Under the pieces are notes generated by a model. That model had not been told where the DNA came from and made no database searches. It saw only the letters and a list, made by a program, of their open reading frames with translations. 64,000 bases of DNA from Paratinospora sagittata. Its lineage: Eukaryota; Streptophyta; Magnoliopsida; Ranunculales; Menispermaceae. The translations under genes were made by a program, and so were the position numbers. The stretch spans positions 13,291,116-13,355,115 of the forward strand of contig CM069602.1 of the NCBI GenBank assembly GCA_035771175.1, in the 5' to 3' direction. Below are positions 1 through 11,177 of the stretch, in pieces (position 1 is the first letter of the stretch; each line of letters begins with the position of its first letter).

Positions 1-1988
1 AAAAAATGCACACTGGGGCCAAATGAAACTTGAGACCCTTCAGTAGGATCAAGAAGGTGAGCATAATGAAAAAGAGAATAAGGGGCCCGAATGAGGACCA
101 TGCGAATCAACTATCATGGTCCCGCTCTCACTTTTTATTAGGGGAGAGAAAGTTCTCACTTATTTATAAAGAGAGAGAATTGAACTCCCAACTTCGAGTG
201 AAGGGGTCTGAATACACACCGTTGAAGCTAGCCAACATTTTTAATACATTATAGAGTTTTCATAAATCATCATGTATACTTGCACGGTTCAATATTATCT
301 AATAACACATTAATGGAAATATTTATATTAATTAATTAAGAAATCTTTAGTAGTATTGTTAATGAAAATACATTATGAGAATTTTTTTTTTTAACTGCAA
401 TACTCATTTATAATCTAATTGGAATTGGAAATTCAGTAATATTTTTTATATACTTTGAGTTCTAAAATATGTGAAATCAATTAGGAATAATATATATATA
501 TATATTCGTAGGTAATGTATATCTATAGTACAATCAATTATTGATATGAATATATTCTGTAACTATACAAATATGACAATTACGTATACCACAAGAAAGA
601 TTCTTTCACAGCTCACACTCAACTTTCTCCATCCAAAGTCATTAAGTAAGACTTAATTTTAATTTTACTAATCATATTTACTTTTTTTTTATAATATAAT
701 AGAATGCTATGACTTATTCATTGTTACACACTAAAAAATTAATGCCGCATCACTTTACTCATACGGCATTAATTTTAGCATAATAATAATAACAACAAAA
801 ACAAAAACAATAGTTATATCTTTGAAATTTTAAATAAAAATTTAAAACTTTAGTTAATAAAAGACCCAAAAAAGCAACTAGTATATATAGATAATATGTG
901 GTGATGGTGGTGGAGAGTTGGATTAAGGCGAGACAATGAAGGACAGGTTGGCCATAGTATATATACAGTTCTAGATAATTAATGACCATACATATAGGAT
1001 AAGACATGATTAATTAAAGGCTTTGAGGCTTAAATACATACTGCTTTCTCTCACAGCTGATGATATGAAACTAATTAAGCTTATATTTTCGTCCAAAATC
1101 ATATCCAACTAGAAAGTAGCAATTTGTTAATCCCACAATTAATTAAGAAACAACTATATATATATATATATACGACTCTCCTCTTGTCTTTGATATTTTT
1201 CATGTTTCGAGGGTGCTTTTCAGTTGCAATTCCCCATTTCCTTTCGGTGCTAATATGATAATGACGTACAGAACTTTGTATAAAAGATACTAAAAGGCTT
1301 GCTTGTTTTGTGTTTCCTTTTCTCCCCATTTATCGAACTTAATTCTTTCTTCTCTATCAAGAAAATAAAATTAAGGTAATTAATTAATGAATGTGCTGAT
1401 CATTGGCTGGCTATCAAGTTTTCTAAGTTGTGAGGATGAGAATACACTTTTCCCCATATATATATATATATATATGACACACACATGAAATCAATTTTGT
1501 ATAGTTGCAAACTGGCATTTTAATGAGTTCTATCCAACTAATTAAAAATAGACAATAATAAATAATAAAAACCACATATTGTAACTTATGAACATGTAAG
1601 CTAGTTTGTTTGTGTGTGTATATATAAAATAGTTTTTTTTTTTCAGTTATATAAGTTCCGTTCATAATTGAAAAAATAAAATAAAAATAAATAAATAAAA
1701 ACAGGCAAAGAAACATGTGCTAGAAGCCATTTTTCAAATTAAAATCGATGAAAATATCCTTGGTGTGTGAGTGACTAACTACAAAATCTACCATATAGAG
1801 CTAATGGGTAGCTGGTTATTTCTTTGATTTCATTTGGCATGAATTACAATTTGGTATGTAACTGGACAAAACTCGATCCAAAGCTTAGGAAATACACATA
1901 TATATTGTATCACAAGAATTGAATACTTTTATAAAGTAATATATAGACATATATACATACATATCTATGTTCTTTTATTTTGGGTAAT

Positions 1989-2099
1989 TATAAATGTACT
2001 CACTAAAAATACCTACTCTATCCACATGCTTTATAAATTTTCAATAAGGACGCATAACAAGCGAGTACACAAAGAATATTTTTAGTGGGTACATTTAGA
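1989..2099. repeat. Short inverted repeat, possible small MITE
   Basis: About 21 bases at 1990-2010 (core TAAATGTACTCACTAAAAAT) recur inverted at about 2075-2097 with roughly one mismatch, separated by about 65 bases. This is the shape of a very short MITE or a stable hairpin. No clear target-site duplication was found, so the class is open. Confidence 0.5.
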
Positions 2100-2952
2100 C
2101 TCTATAAGTGATCAATAAGATAGAAGATGCAACTCTAAATAAATGAATCTAGGAATTTCTTAGCTTGTTTTCCTTTATCAACCCAAAACACTCTCACTTA
2201 ATTAAGGCCGTCCAAATCACTTTTCTTACCCATCTTGGCCTGCCATGTCAATCAGGATATTTGTTATATATATAATTAAGAAAATAATTAAGTGATCAAT
2301 TGCTTTTGACATGTTCTTAAAGTCTCATACCTTAATTAACCTAGCAATTAAAAATTTCTTAGACGTTGCCCGCGTACAATTTTGTATATGCTTGTGGAAA
2401 GGTCTATTTTCGATAGTACATCGCTAATGCAAGATAAAAATAGAAATAATAAATAAATATTTATTATTATTATTATTATTTTAAAGTAGTTTATTTTATT
2501 ATGAGATTAGTTACTTATTTTAATAGGATTTTAGTTTCTAAATCGCAGTATGATACAGATTAGGAATTTTAGATTTCTATAAAATTAAGTTTTGTAATTG
2601 GAATGAACAAATTGATTGAATGAAAAAATATTTGATTATTAATTTCTCCCTCTTCTCCTTTTCTTCATCTCTTCCTCTTCTCTTTCTTCTACTTCTCTTC
2701 TAATGTCTTCCTAATTCTTTCTTTCTTCCTCGTGCTACATCAATTGTACTTACTCTGCTAGTAATTAATTATGATTTTCTCAACATCTCCATGTCTAAGC
2801 ATCATCGTCATTATTAATTATTATTAGCTAATTCATGATCAATTATATTTAAAAAAAAAAGTTTCATGTAGCAGATTATTGAGTTTAATGATTGTTGATA
2901 CGGATAGTATCGGCCCATGCTATGCATAACATTTAAGATGAAGCAATCTTAC

Positions 2953-3021
2953 ACACCAAGGTTGAGCCCTTGAGTTAATTAATCTTACAGTACACCAAGG
3001 TTGAGCCCTTGACTTAATTAA
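2953..3021. repeat. Two direct copies of a 30-bp unit
   Basis: A 30-base unit beginning ACACCAAGGTTGAGCCCTTG occupies 2953-2982 and again 2992-3021 with one mismatch, spaced 39 bases apart. It looks like a local tandem duplication in non-coding DNA. Confidence 0.8.
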
Positions 3022-5032
3022 ACTCTCTCTCTTTTTTTTTTTTGGTATCGGTTTTCCGGCATATCTTCCCCCTTTTGGGTGAGACTAATCCATTTAGATT
3101 CGAAAATTTACACGGATAAAGGCACATCTCCCAACAGGGATGGACAAGGACGAGTTTAAATTCGTGATGAGTTCCTCAGCCGCACCTCATAGTTTGCTCC
3201 TTGAAGCAACGAACCAACCCCTTGTTGGTTAACGATAACTATATCAATAAAGTCATAACTACTTTCTTGGTAATTTTTTAAAATTATCTACCCATATATT
3301 ATTTGAAATAATCTCTAGGCTATTAAAGAATAATATGATCATTAATTAATGTTTTCCATGTAATTTTTTTACTTTTTTTTGTTAATTTAAACAATAAATT
3401 AATGAATTCCATTACATTGACCTTTGTAGCTAACATAGATAGAAACATCAATAATGATACATCATTGAATTGCTTGAAATCATGAACAGATACTTAATTT
3501 AATATAATCTAATGATGCATTGATGAAAATGTTTCTATCAATGTCACTGGAAATGAAACATTGCAAAACTTATGATTTCATATTTGGCTTCTTACTATGA
3601 TTATATTAATTTTTTTCGTTCTTGTTCTCACTTATAAATAATAAAATATATTCTTAAAAATAATTATATACATAGTGAAAAATGGCAGGCCAATGCATGA
3701 AGCTCGGGCATATATACTTTGTGTCTATTGTACCACATGATTATAGCTATTTAAAAAAAAGTAATGCTCAATAAAGATAAATTAATAAAATAAAAAATCA
3801 CGTGGCACGATTATAGCTTTAAAATGAGTATATAAGGAAAGAAACTTAAAATTAAAGAAGCCAAAGATGAAATTAAAAGAAAAAAGACAATATAAGTTAC
3901 TTATTAATGGAAATTTACTTTAAATTCCCTAAACCCTTAAAACTAAAACCGTGAAAAATTAAAAAACTTTTTAAGTTTTGATAATTTTTTGATATTGTTA
4001 TCTTTATTAGAAAATATTATACATTTATTGAAATTGCAAAATTAAAACTATCTTTCTTTACTTTAAATAAAATAGAAATAAAAATATGTTATAATCAAAA
4101 TGGACAAAATTGACAAACGTCAACTTAAGTATAGAAAAGTGAAGTAATCGTAGGAAGCAGTGGAAAAAAAGTTAATTTGATTAAATTATTACAATAACCC
4201 TAAAGTAATTAAAATAATATTTTAAAATAATATTTTAATGGTAGTTTGAGGAAGAATTACGAAAATGGTCAGCTTTGAAACTTTTGGTATTAGACATCGT
4301 ATAGATGTAGATATAGATGTTTGTAGGTAGGATGACAATTTAATAAAGGGCCCTAAAAATTTAGTTGCCTGCCTTCAGATCAGTTATGAGGGCCTTAAAG
4401 TGTCGGTTGGGCACCCTTCATTGTGGGACCAAATTAACACACCCTAGTCACAACCTATATTTAGCTAGTCATGATCCTATTAAATCAATTTTAATTTCTA
4501 ACAAAAATAAACAAATAAATAAAATAATTGTTTGTGTTAATTAATCAATAACAGTTCTAAATCTGTATTTTATGCATGTATTATATTAAAGCCTAAAGCA
4601 TAGGACGCTTGAATGATAATAACCGACAAGAGTTTGAGTGAGTGTTTCTTGCATCGACATCTAAGGATCGAACCTGTCCCTTATGGCATTGGAGGTGTCT
4701 CTGCTCGAACAACTAGGAGTTTAAAAAATTAGATGGGTGAAGCCGAAATTCTTCATCGGTTATCAAAATAAATAAATAAATAAAATGATTGAATGATAGT
4801 GAAAATTATACAAAACTATTTCTCTTAATTTATAATTTATATTAATAGCAGTATAATTTAATTAATACTAATTAATTAGTGTCATTTATCTAAAGGATTT
4901 ACAATTTACATCTTTACATGATTGTGCTAATTAAGAATTTCATTCTCAATTTATACAAATATTATTAATTTCAAACATGAGTAAATTAGATCCCAAAGTA
5001 TATAATGATATCTTAAAAAAAAGGAATTCGCT

Positions 5033-5263
5033 TGTTAGAGAATTCGTTATCCACGTCACCTACAAGTCGTCATTTTGTTACTTGCACATGGGCCATTATA
5101 TGGTCTGTTGATCTATTTCTCTTCTGATGCTTACAAGTGTCTTGTAATGCAATGGTTGTGGTTGTAATTACTCTTCTCTGCTATAAATAAAGAATTATTC
5201 TCTGCTCCTTCCTTGAGCAGAATACTATTCACTAAACTCTGTCTCCAGTTTTGTTTTCTGTTA
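5033..5263 (+). repeat. Copia 5' LTR (outer element of cluster I)
   Basis: This 231-bp LTR starts TGTTAGAG and ends TTCTGTTA, directly followed by a primer-binding site. A TATA-like CTATAAATAAAG lies near 5180. A second copy is at 30395-30602 with high similarity (shared GAATTCGTTATCCACG start and CTCCAGTTTTGTTTTCT end). The flanking pentamers are TCGCT at 5028-5032 and TCGGT at 30603-30607, one mismatch, which suggests the two LTRs bound one element now 25.6 kb long because of nested insertions. The terminal TA instead of CA is a deviation from the usual LTR end. Confidence 0.75.
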
Positions 5264-5276
5264 TGGTATCAAAGCC
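5264..5276 (+). other. Primer-binding site, initiator tRNA-Met type
   Basis: TGGTATCAAAGCC directly follows the LTR and differs by one base from the TGGTATCAGAGCC complement of plant initiator tRNA-Met used by most copia elements. It fixes the LTR end and the plus orientation of the element. Confidence 0.8.
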
Positions 5277-5289
5277 ATAGGCCACAGCC

Positions 5290-5545
5290 ATGTCCATTAA
5301 TTCTTCAAGTCCTGCTCACTCGTCATCTTCAGCATTGGCGACCACCACTAACAATCAAGCAGCAGTAATTCCACCATTCGACCACTCTCTAAGTTAAGCT
5401 GTAACGATCAAGCTTGATCGAAATAATTTGCTCCTCTGGAAGTCCATTGTTCTTCCAGTGATTAGAGGTTATAAACTAGACAGGTATTTCAGCCATCTCC
5501 TTCTTCAAATGCTTTCATATCTTTTCCAGAATCAATGGTTGACGC
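5290..5545 (+). pseudogene. gag: Copia gag N-terminus, truncated
   Basis: From the ATG at 5290, 14 bases past the primer-binding site, the frame starts MSINSSSPAHSSSS, a Ser-rich leader. It meets an in-frame TAA after about 35 codons and continues as KLDRNNLLLWKSIVLPVI, the conserved start of copia Gag where a Trp follows the [NK]N-[FY]-x-x-W pattern. The capsid-type Gag of such elements packages the RNA into cytoplasmic particles. The frame is cut at 5545 where another LTR begins, so only about 85 codons remain, far short of a full Gag. The stop and the truncation make it non-functional. Confidence 0.75.
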
Positions 5546-6432
5546 TGTCACACCCCGCCTAATCGATCTAGCACGAGGTGTGACAGTTAGGATGTTGAGT
5601 GCTCAGACCACTCGATCAAAGTTGCACATATAAAAATATAGTAGCTCACATCAATAACAATACAACGAAAACTATTAAGGAAATTACTATTATATTGAAA
5701 GCACTGAATTTGTTAATTATTACATCCCTTTTTAACAAAAAGATAAAATAAAGATAAGAAGGGCGAAACCCTACAAAAGTACTAAAATAACAAAAAGAGG
5801 AGTAGTCAAAGGAGAGGTGTCTAGAAGCCTGAAACCACCACCACCACCATAGCTAGGCCGATCTGACAGAACCTGGGGAGAGTACACACACAAAAATTCC
5901 TACATAGACCTGGTTTGGCCATTGCCCCCGGAATAATTTCAACCTGACCCATCTTAATTTCTTTGAAAGATTAGCAACGGGGTGAGCTTAATAGCTCAGT
6001 GAGATCAAGCAGGGTAAACAAGACTTACGTGCATAATAAAAAATACAGAACAACAATCATTAAATAGTTATGCCACAATAATACAATCAACCAATGAATG
6101 GTGACCACACGGTCTCACAGGCCATGCAGAATGCAACTAGCAACCTATGAGCAGAGGCATCGATGCTACATAAAGCAACTGAGAAATCTCATGATTTCTA
6201 GTGCTAACCAGTGACAGAGTTACCCCATGGTCCAGCGTAACGGCATAGCACCCATGATTAATATATATAATGTTTATGATAATCCATGGTCCAACGTAAC
6301 GGCATAACAACCAGTGGTTACGAAATTAACATTTATGATAAATAGTCTCACGCATGAAGTAGAACATGGTAACATATATGATGCATGATGTTATGTAAGT
6401 CATTATTAAACAAGTAAGGAATACAAATGTAG
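5546..6432 (-). mobile_element. LTR fragment (3' half), gypsy-type
   Basis: On the plus strand this begins TGTCACACCCCGCC directly after the broken copia gag. Read on the minus strand it is the 3' half of an LTR ending GTGTGACA. It matches, inverted, 29560-30375 (shared stretches include the alternating phrases around ATGGTCCAGCGTAACGGCAT). It carries the CTCACTGAG...TCAGG module described in the findings. No TSD is present: the left flank is GACGC and the far end at 11101 is followed by CCTTC, so this piece reached its place by rearrangement or deletion rather than simple insertion. Confidence 0.65.
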
Positions 6433-7463
6433 TATGGCGACCTCGCACCCCAGACCACCAACCCCGCAAAAAATGGCGTGCGGAATGCCTGGGCGGGACG
6501 CCCGACGTAGCATCTCCAACCTTTCCTCAACCCTCGTGAGGTGGTTGAGACCCTACAAGCCTTATCCCAAACAACGACATAATATAAAAAGGTACTAACC
6601 AAAACTACCAACCGTATTAATCATTCAAGACAAGAGATAATCCATAAAAATGAACCATAAATAAAACCATAATCCCTACAGTCCATCGAGATGGACATAC
6701 GCATAAAGTCCAAAACTATGGGTACAAAAAAATCGTCATATGCCCACATGGTCTATCTATCAAGTCCCAACTCACCCATACTAGAATGTGGTAAGTGTTA
6801 TAATTACATAATCCAAAATATATTACATCATAATTTAAAACACAGTTCAATCAAAATGCCTCTCAACTCACATCGAGGCCTTTAATTCTCTCGCCGGCAA
6901 AGCCCTCAAGATATGAGTACTCTTTTGCCCTTATTCGGGACAGAAGGACCTGAAAGAGAAAAATGAGGGTGAGCCAATGGTGCCGAGTGAATAGAATTCA
7001 AATATGCTATCAATACTCATCAATAAATATCATGTATGCATGTCAATGTTTAGCATGATTAAAAACTCATAACATATAGATATCAAACATTTATGATAAA
7101 TTCGATGTAAGTAAAAGTTTATCAACTTGGATTTACATTCCACATGCATTGGGGTTACTAGTGCACGTCTATTTCACTGTATCGTTCTCATCCCCCATCA
7201 TGTTGATTTGAGGTTACTAGTGCACATCTATTTCACCATCCCGTTCTCATCCCCAAATATTTCCTTTTTAAAACCCTCCTTTGACAAGGTTAAGTCTCCC
7301 TATTAGCCAGATAGATGAGCCCAACCAAAGTCATAAGGTTTTCTCAAATCAATGCATCATTCAAAACATTAGAACACATTCATGCTTTCAACATACAATA
7401 TATATAAGTGACATCATGACATAAAAGATATAATCATAAATGAAGTCTACTCACTGCCAAGCC

Positions 7464-9076
7464 TGTCACGCCTGGAATGCACCGCAGCACATTCTACCCA
7501 GACGTGATGAGTACTCTACCCCTCAACCCGCAGGTCTTGGGAGCACTCCAGCCATTATATACCACATAATATTGTCACATCCCAGTACACAGCATCGCCG
7601 CAGCGTCTAGTACCCCCGGGATCATTTGTCCCTACTATTCACTCATGAATAGTATAGGGCCTCCCCCAGATTCGAACTCACAACCTCATAAGGTTTGATT
7701 TCGCAATCTGAGTAGCCACTGAACCATTGGCTCAGTGGTTACTCGGATTGCGAAATCAAACCTTATGAGGTTGTGAGTTCGAATCTGGGGGAGGCCCTAT
7801 ACTATTCATGAGTGAATAGTATGGACAAATGATCCCGGGGGTACTAGACGCTGCGGCGATGCTGTGTACTGGGATGTGACAATATTATGGATCCATAATG
7901 GCTGGAGTGCTCCCAAGACCTGCGGGTTGAGGGGTAGAGTACTCATCACGTCTGGGTAGAATGCGCTGCGGTGCATTCCAGGCGTGACAAAAAGGCCTTA
8001 TGTATACATAAGGCCTTTTTGTCACGCCTGGAATGCACCGCAGCACATTCTACCCAGACGTGATGAGTACTCTACCCCTCAACCCGCAGGTCTTGGGAGC
8101 ACTCCAGCCATTATATACCACATAATATTGTCACATCCCAGTACACAGCATCGCCGCAGCGTCTAGTACCCCCGGGATCATTTGTCCCTACTATTCCCTC
8201 ATGAATAGTAAAGGGCCTCCCCCAGATTCGAACTCACAACCTCATAAGGTTTGATTTCGCAATCTGAGTAACCACTGAGCCAATGGTTCAGTGGCTACTC
8301 AGATTGCGAAATCAAACCTTATGAGGTTGTGAGTTCGAATCTGGGGGAGGCCCTTTACTATTCATGAGGGAATAGTAGGGACAAATGATCCCGGGGGTAC
8401 TAGACGCTGCGGCGATGCTGTGTACTGGGATGTGACAATATTATGGATCCATAATGGCTGGAGTGCTCCCAAGACCTGCGGGTTGAGGGGTAGAGTACTC
8501 ATCACGTCTGGGTAGAATGCGCTGCGGTGCATTCCAGGCGTGACAAAAAGGCCTCACGCCTGGAATGCACCGCAGCGCATTCTACCCAGACGTGATGAGT
8601 ACTCTACCCCTCAACCCGCAGGTCTTGGGAGCACTCCAGCCATTATGGATCCATAATATTGTCACATCCCAGTACACAGCATCGCCGCAGCGTCTAGTAC
8701 CCCCGGGATCATTTGTCCATACTATTCCCTCATGAATAGTATAGGGCCTCCCCCAGATTCGAACTCACAACCTCATAAGGTTTGATTTCGCAATCCGAGT
8801 AACCACTGAACCACTGGCTCAGTGGCTACTCGGATTGCGAAATCAAACCTTATGAGGTTGTGAGTTCGAATCTGGGGGAGGCCCTATACTATTCATGAGG
8901 GAATAGTATGGACAAATGATCCCGGGGGTACTAGACGCTGCGGCGATGCTGTGTACTGGGATGTGACAATATTATGGATCCATAATGGCTGGAGTGCTCC
9001 CAAGACCTGCGGGTTGAGGGGTAGAGTACTCATCACGTCTGGGTAGAATGCACTGCGGTGCATTCCAGGCGTGACA
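7464..9076. mobile_element. Palindromic multimer with tRNA-like promoter boxes
   Basis: Three near-perfect palindromes in tandem: 7464-7989 (526 bp, centre near 7726), 8020-8545 (526 bp, centre near 8282) and 8554-9076 (523 bp, centre near 8815). The ends are TGTCACGCC and GGCGTGACA, and the flanks are an exact 5-bp duplication AAGCC (7459-7463 and 9077-9081). The paralogous LTR at 23741-26511 has the uninterrupted site near 24775 with a single AAGCC, which proves insertion as one unit. Each palindrome is two ~260-bp monomers head to head; every monomer carries an A-box-like TGGCTCAGTGG near the centre and a B-box-like AGTTCGAATCT. Dimers 1 and 2 are joined by a 30-bp palindrome with core CTTATGTATACATAAG at 7990-8019. 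No protein is encoded. TG...CA ends plus a 5-bp TSD fit a retroviral-type integrase; the tRNA-like head fits a SINE; the arms fit a fold-back MITE. Confidence 0.85.
7728..7786 (+). promoter_or_regulatory. Pol III-like A and B boxes in palindromic monomer
   Basis: TGGCTCAGTGG at 7728-7738 fits the tRNA A-box consensus TRGCNNAGTGG, and AGTTCGAATCT at 7776-7786 matches the B-box consensus GGTTCGANTCC at about 9 of 11 positions, with a spacing in the normal tRNA/SINE range. The same pair occurs in mirror image on the minus strand (B box 7668-7678) and in the other dimers near 8284 and 8816. The region does not fold into a complete cloverleaf by eye, so it is a tRNA-derived promoter rather than a tRNA gene. 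Transcription would run outward from each palindrome centre. Activity is inferred only. Confidence 0.6.
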
Positions 9077-10136
9077 AAGCCTCTCTAGAGTATCTAACCA
9101 CACACGAACACCAAACCGAATCAACCCAATCAAGGTCCTGAAACATCCATCAATATCCAACCACACATCAATTCCTATGCTCAATCACATAGACATTACA
9201 TATCAACCTTAAATCAGCCCACATATAGACAATAGGCCTAAATCTCATCTAATCCCTTCATTTAACTCAAATCACATGAATTAGACTTCTAATGCATAGT
9301 TCTCATTCATAAACCATTCAATTAATCAAAAAAAACTGATTTTCAATTCCTTAGGCATAAACATGCCCAAATTGGCCCATTTGATCACAAGTAAGTCTAA
9401 CCCATAATATGGTCACAACCACCTAATCAGTAGCATAATCAACCCTAATCATGCTTTATTAGATATAAATTGCATCAATTCAATGATTCTAGGCCAAAAG
9501 CATCAAAAGCTCTAAAATATGAAATTTTCCATACTTAGGTCATATTGTCGATTTACACTAGGTCACCATGTTCAGCCATGTATATCACTGTTTTTGCATC
9601 ATGGGTTCATCAACAATCGCAACTAGGTCAACATAGTTGACATGCAAGCTATTTGGAAAGGTCTAAGTTCATATTCTAAATTTAGGTCTAATACAAACAA
9701 CCCTACAAATGTTTTATTTAATATTTTATTCATAAGATATGAACTGGCTTACAAAGTTTGAGATCAATCTGACCTTATATCACCAAGATCCAGCTCTTTG
9801 ATGAAAATGTTGTTGAGACTTCCCTTAAAGCAACTTCCTCTTTTTTTCTCTTCTTCTTTCCTTTCGCTTCTTTTTTCCTTTCCCTCCACTCATCTCACTC
9901 TCTAGGAATTCCTTGGAGAAGAGAAGTGGGGCATGAGACACTTGTCCACTCTCATGCACCAACTTGACACGTGTTGGAGAAGAGAAATGGGGCATGAGAC
10001 ATTTGTCCATGCTCACGCACCAACTTGACACGTTGGTCTCATACTATCCATACCAACCACATGTACTTTAGTCAACCTCATGCTTCCATGTATTTTAAAT
10101 GTCCAATCAATTTAATACACCAAATTTTTATTCTCA

Positions 10137-11101
10137 TTAGCCAATCAAGTGTGAGTGTTCCTTTACTTTTGGATTATTTATATGTGGCATTGTATTATAG
10201 AAATGTTTTAAATGCTTATGTCATGTTTTAATATTCCATGAAATACATTTGAGCATAATTCATTGGGATGACAATTTGGGTTGAGGCTCCTAGTTGGAAT
10301 TTCCTCTTTTTGGGAATTCTCGTAAGTCTAGCGGCGATCCCAGTTGTGTACCTGGCAGAGGGTTTTATGCCTTGTGTATGGGTAGGTTAGTTTAAAACTA
10401 ATCCTACGTGCTGCACAACCCCATAAACCCTATTAGAATACGGGTATTGTGTGTGTGTTCGGGCGTTGTGTGTCGCGCACCAGGCCTTGAAACCCCCATA
10501 CTCAGGAGGTGTTAGGTTTGCATGAGCATGACTACAAAATGTTATGCATCGTCTTATGTATGACTTGATGCATTATGTTAGCATGTATGTAATATATTCC
10601 GTCATCATGACATTTCAACTGTTTTATGATCTTATCATGTTTTATAAATGCACGTATATGCCACTTGTAAATAACATTCACTGAGCTGGCTGTAGCTCAC
10701 ACCTCACCATCTTCTTTCAGGATCTGATAGAAAAGGAAAAGGGAAGGCTTGACTGCGGAGCGTCGCTTGTTTTTGTTTCATGTAGGTGTTGTACATTTAG
10801 TTTTGTATTTTGATAATTATGTACATGATAACACCTAGTAATTGTATATTTAACACATAGTTGGGATGTGTTGGGTTTTGTATCATTTTGAAGACTCTGG
10901 AATTTTATGTTTGTAAAACTTTGGAGAAGTAATATTTTATTTCATTATGATCATGATAGTTGGTTGTTAATGATGTATTTTTATTTCTTTTTGGGGATTC
11001 GTATATGTATTTTAGGCTGACGGGACGTCAGGTGTACCGATGGAGGGTATACTTGGAGGTTCCCTTGCCGGTCATGACGTCACGTATAGTGGGTCGTGAC
11101 A
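10137..11101 (+). mobile_element. LTR fragment (3' half), gypsy-type
   Basis: Contains the ordered marks seen in the Tekay/Del-like LTRs elsewhere in the window: the CATTCACTGAGCTGG...TTTCAGG module at 10676-10721, an AT-rich tract, TGACGTCA at 11075-11082 and the terminal TCGTGACA at 11094-11101. Its body differs from the other families, for example the stretch around 10321-10520, so it is a separate LTR family. The left side begins abruptly at the broken end of the preceding LTR. It is joined at 11102 to copia pol sequence without a TSD. Confidence 0.6.
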
Positions 11102-11177
11102 CCTTCTTTGCATCCCAAGTTATTTCTCTAATGTTCTATGTGTACCTTCCATTACAAAGAACCTATTGAGTGTGTCA
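11102..11177 (+). pseudogene. pol: Copia pol fragment upstream of the GAG-pre-integrase domain
   Basis: The frame reads SLMFYVYLPLQRTY and, when the solo LTR at 11178-14506 and one TSD copy are passed over, runs into SQLTNDNNVFLEF at 14512. This is the familiar copia junction where NVLYVP-type residues precede SVSQLT. It shows that the solo LTR was inserted in the copia pol frame. The last five bases, TGTCA, are one copy of that TSD. The piece starts at the abutting LTR fragment, so protease and the rest of gag are missing. Confidence 0.7.

Larger units (their letters stand above)
1..5027. other. AT-rich intergenic DNA
   Basis: No gene is visible on either strand; open frames are short and lack recognisable domains. 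The stretch holds simple repeats (TA runs near 491 and 1156, a TTA run near 2461), long A/T homopolymers, one short hairpin and one direct repeat listed separately. Parts near 120-230, 3040-3230 and 4650-4760 have the uneven base composition of old degraded repeats, but I cannot assign a family. Confidence 0.75.
6433..10136 (-). mobile_element. Truncated LTR of the TGTGGCGACC family, with nested palindromic element
   Basis: Starts TATGGCGACCTCGCACC and runs collinear with the complete solo LTR at 23741-26511, apart from the nested insertion at 7464-9076. It breaks off at about 10136 after TATTCTCATT, so it lacks roughly the last 370 bases present in the other copy, including the GCGTCACA terminus. 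No protein-coding frame belongs to it. It contains two ~61-bp tandem units near 9905-10035 related to those at 13567-13839. The CATTCACTCGGCACC...TCAGG module is at 6949-6992 on the minus strand. Confidence 0.7.

Noticed and set aside
30..254. Open frame of 74 codons at the left edge
   Set aside because: No domain, no homologous pattern known to me and composition of degraded repeat.
7728..7800. tRNA gene
   Set aside because: Only the A- and B-box-like motifs fit; acceptor and anticodon stems do not pair, and the sequence is repeated in mirror image within a mobile palindrome.
7984..8166. Open frame of 60 codons
   Set aside because: It runs through a palindromic repeat, with mirror frames on the other strand; not a gene. 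The same applies to frames at 8972-9184 and 27875-28177.
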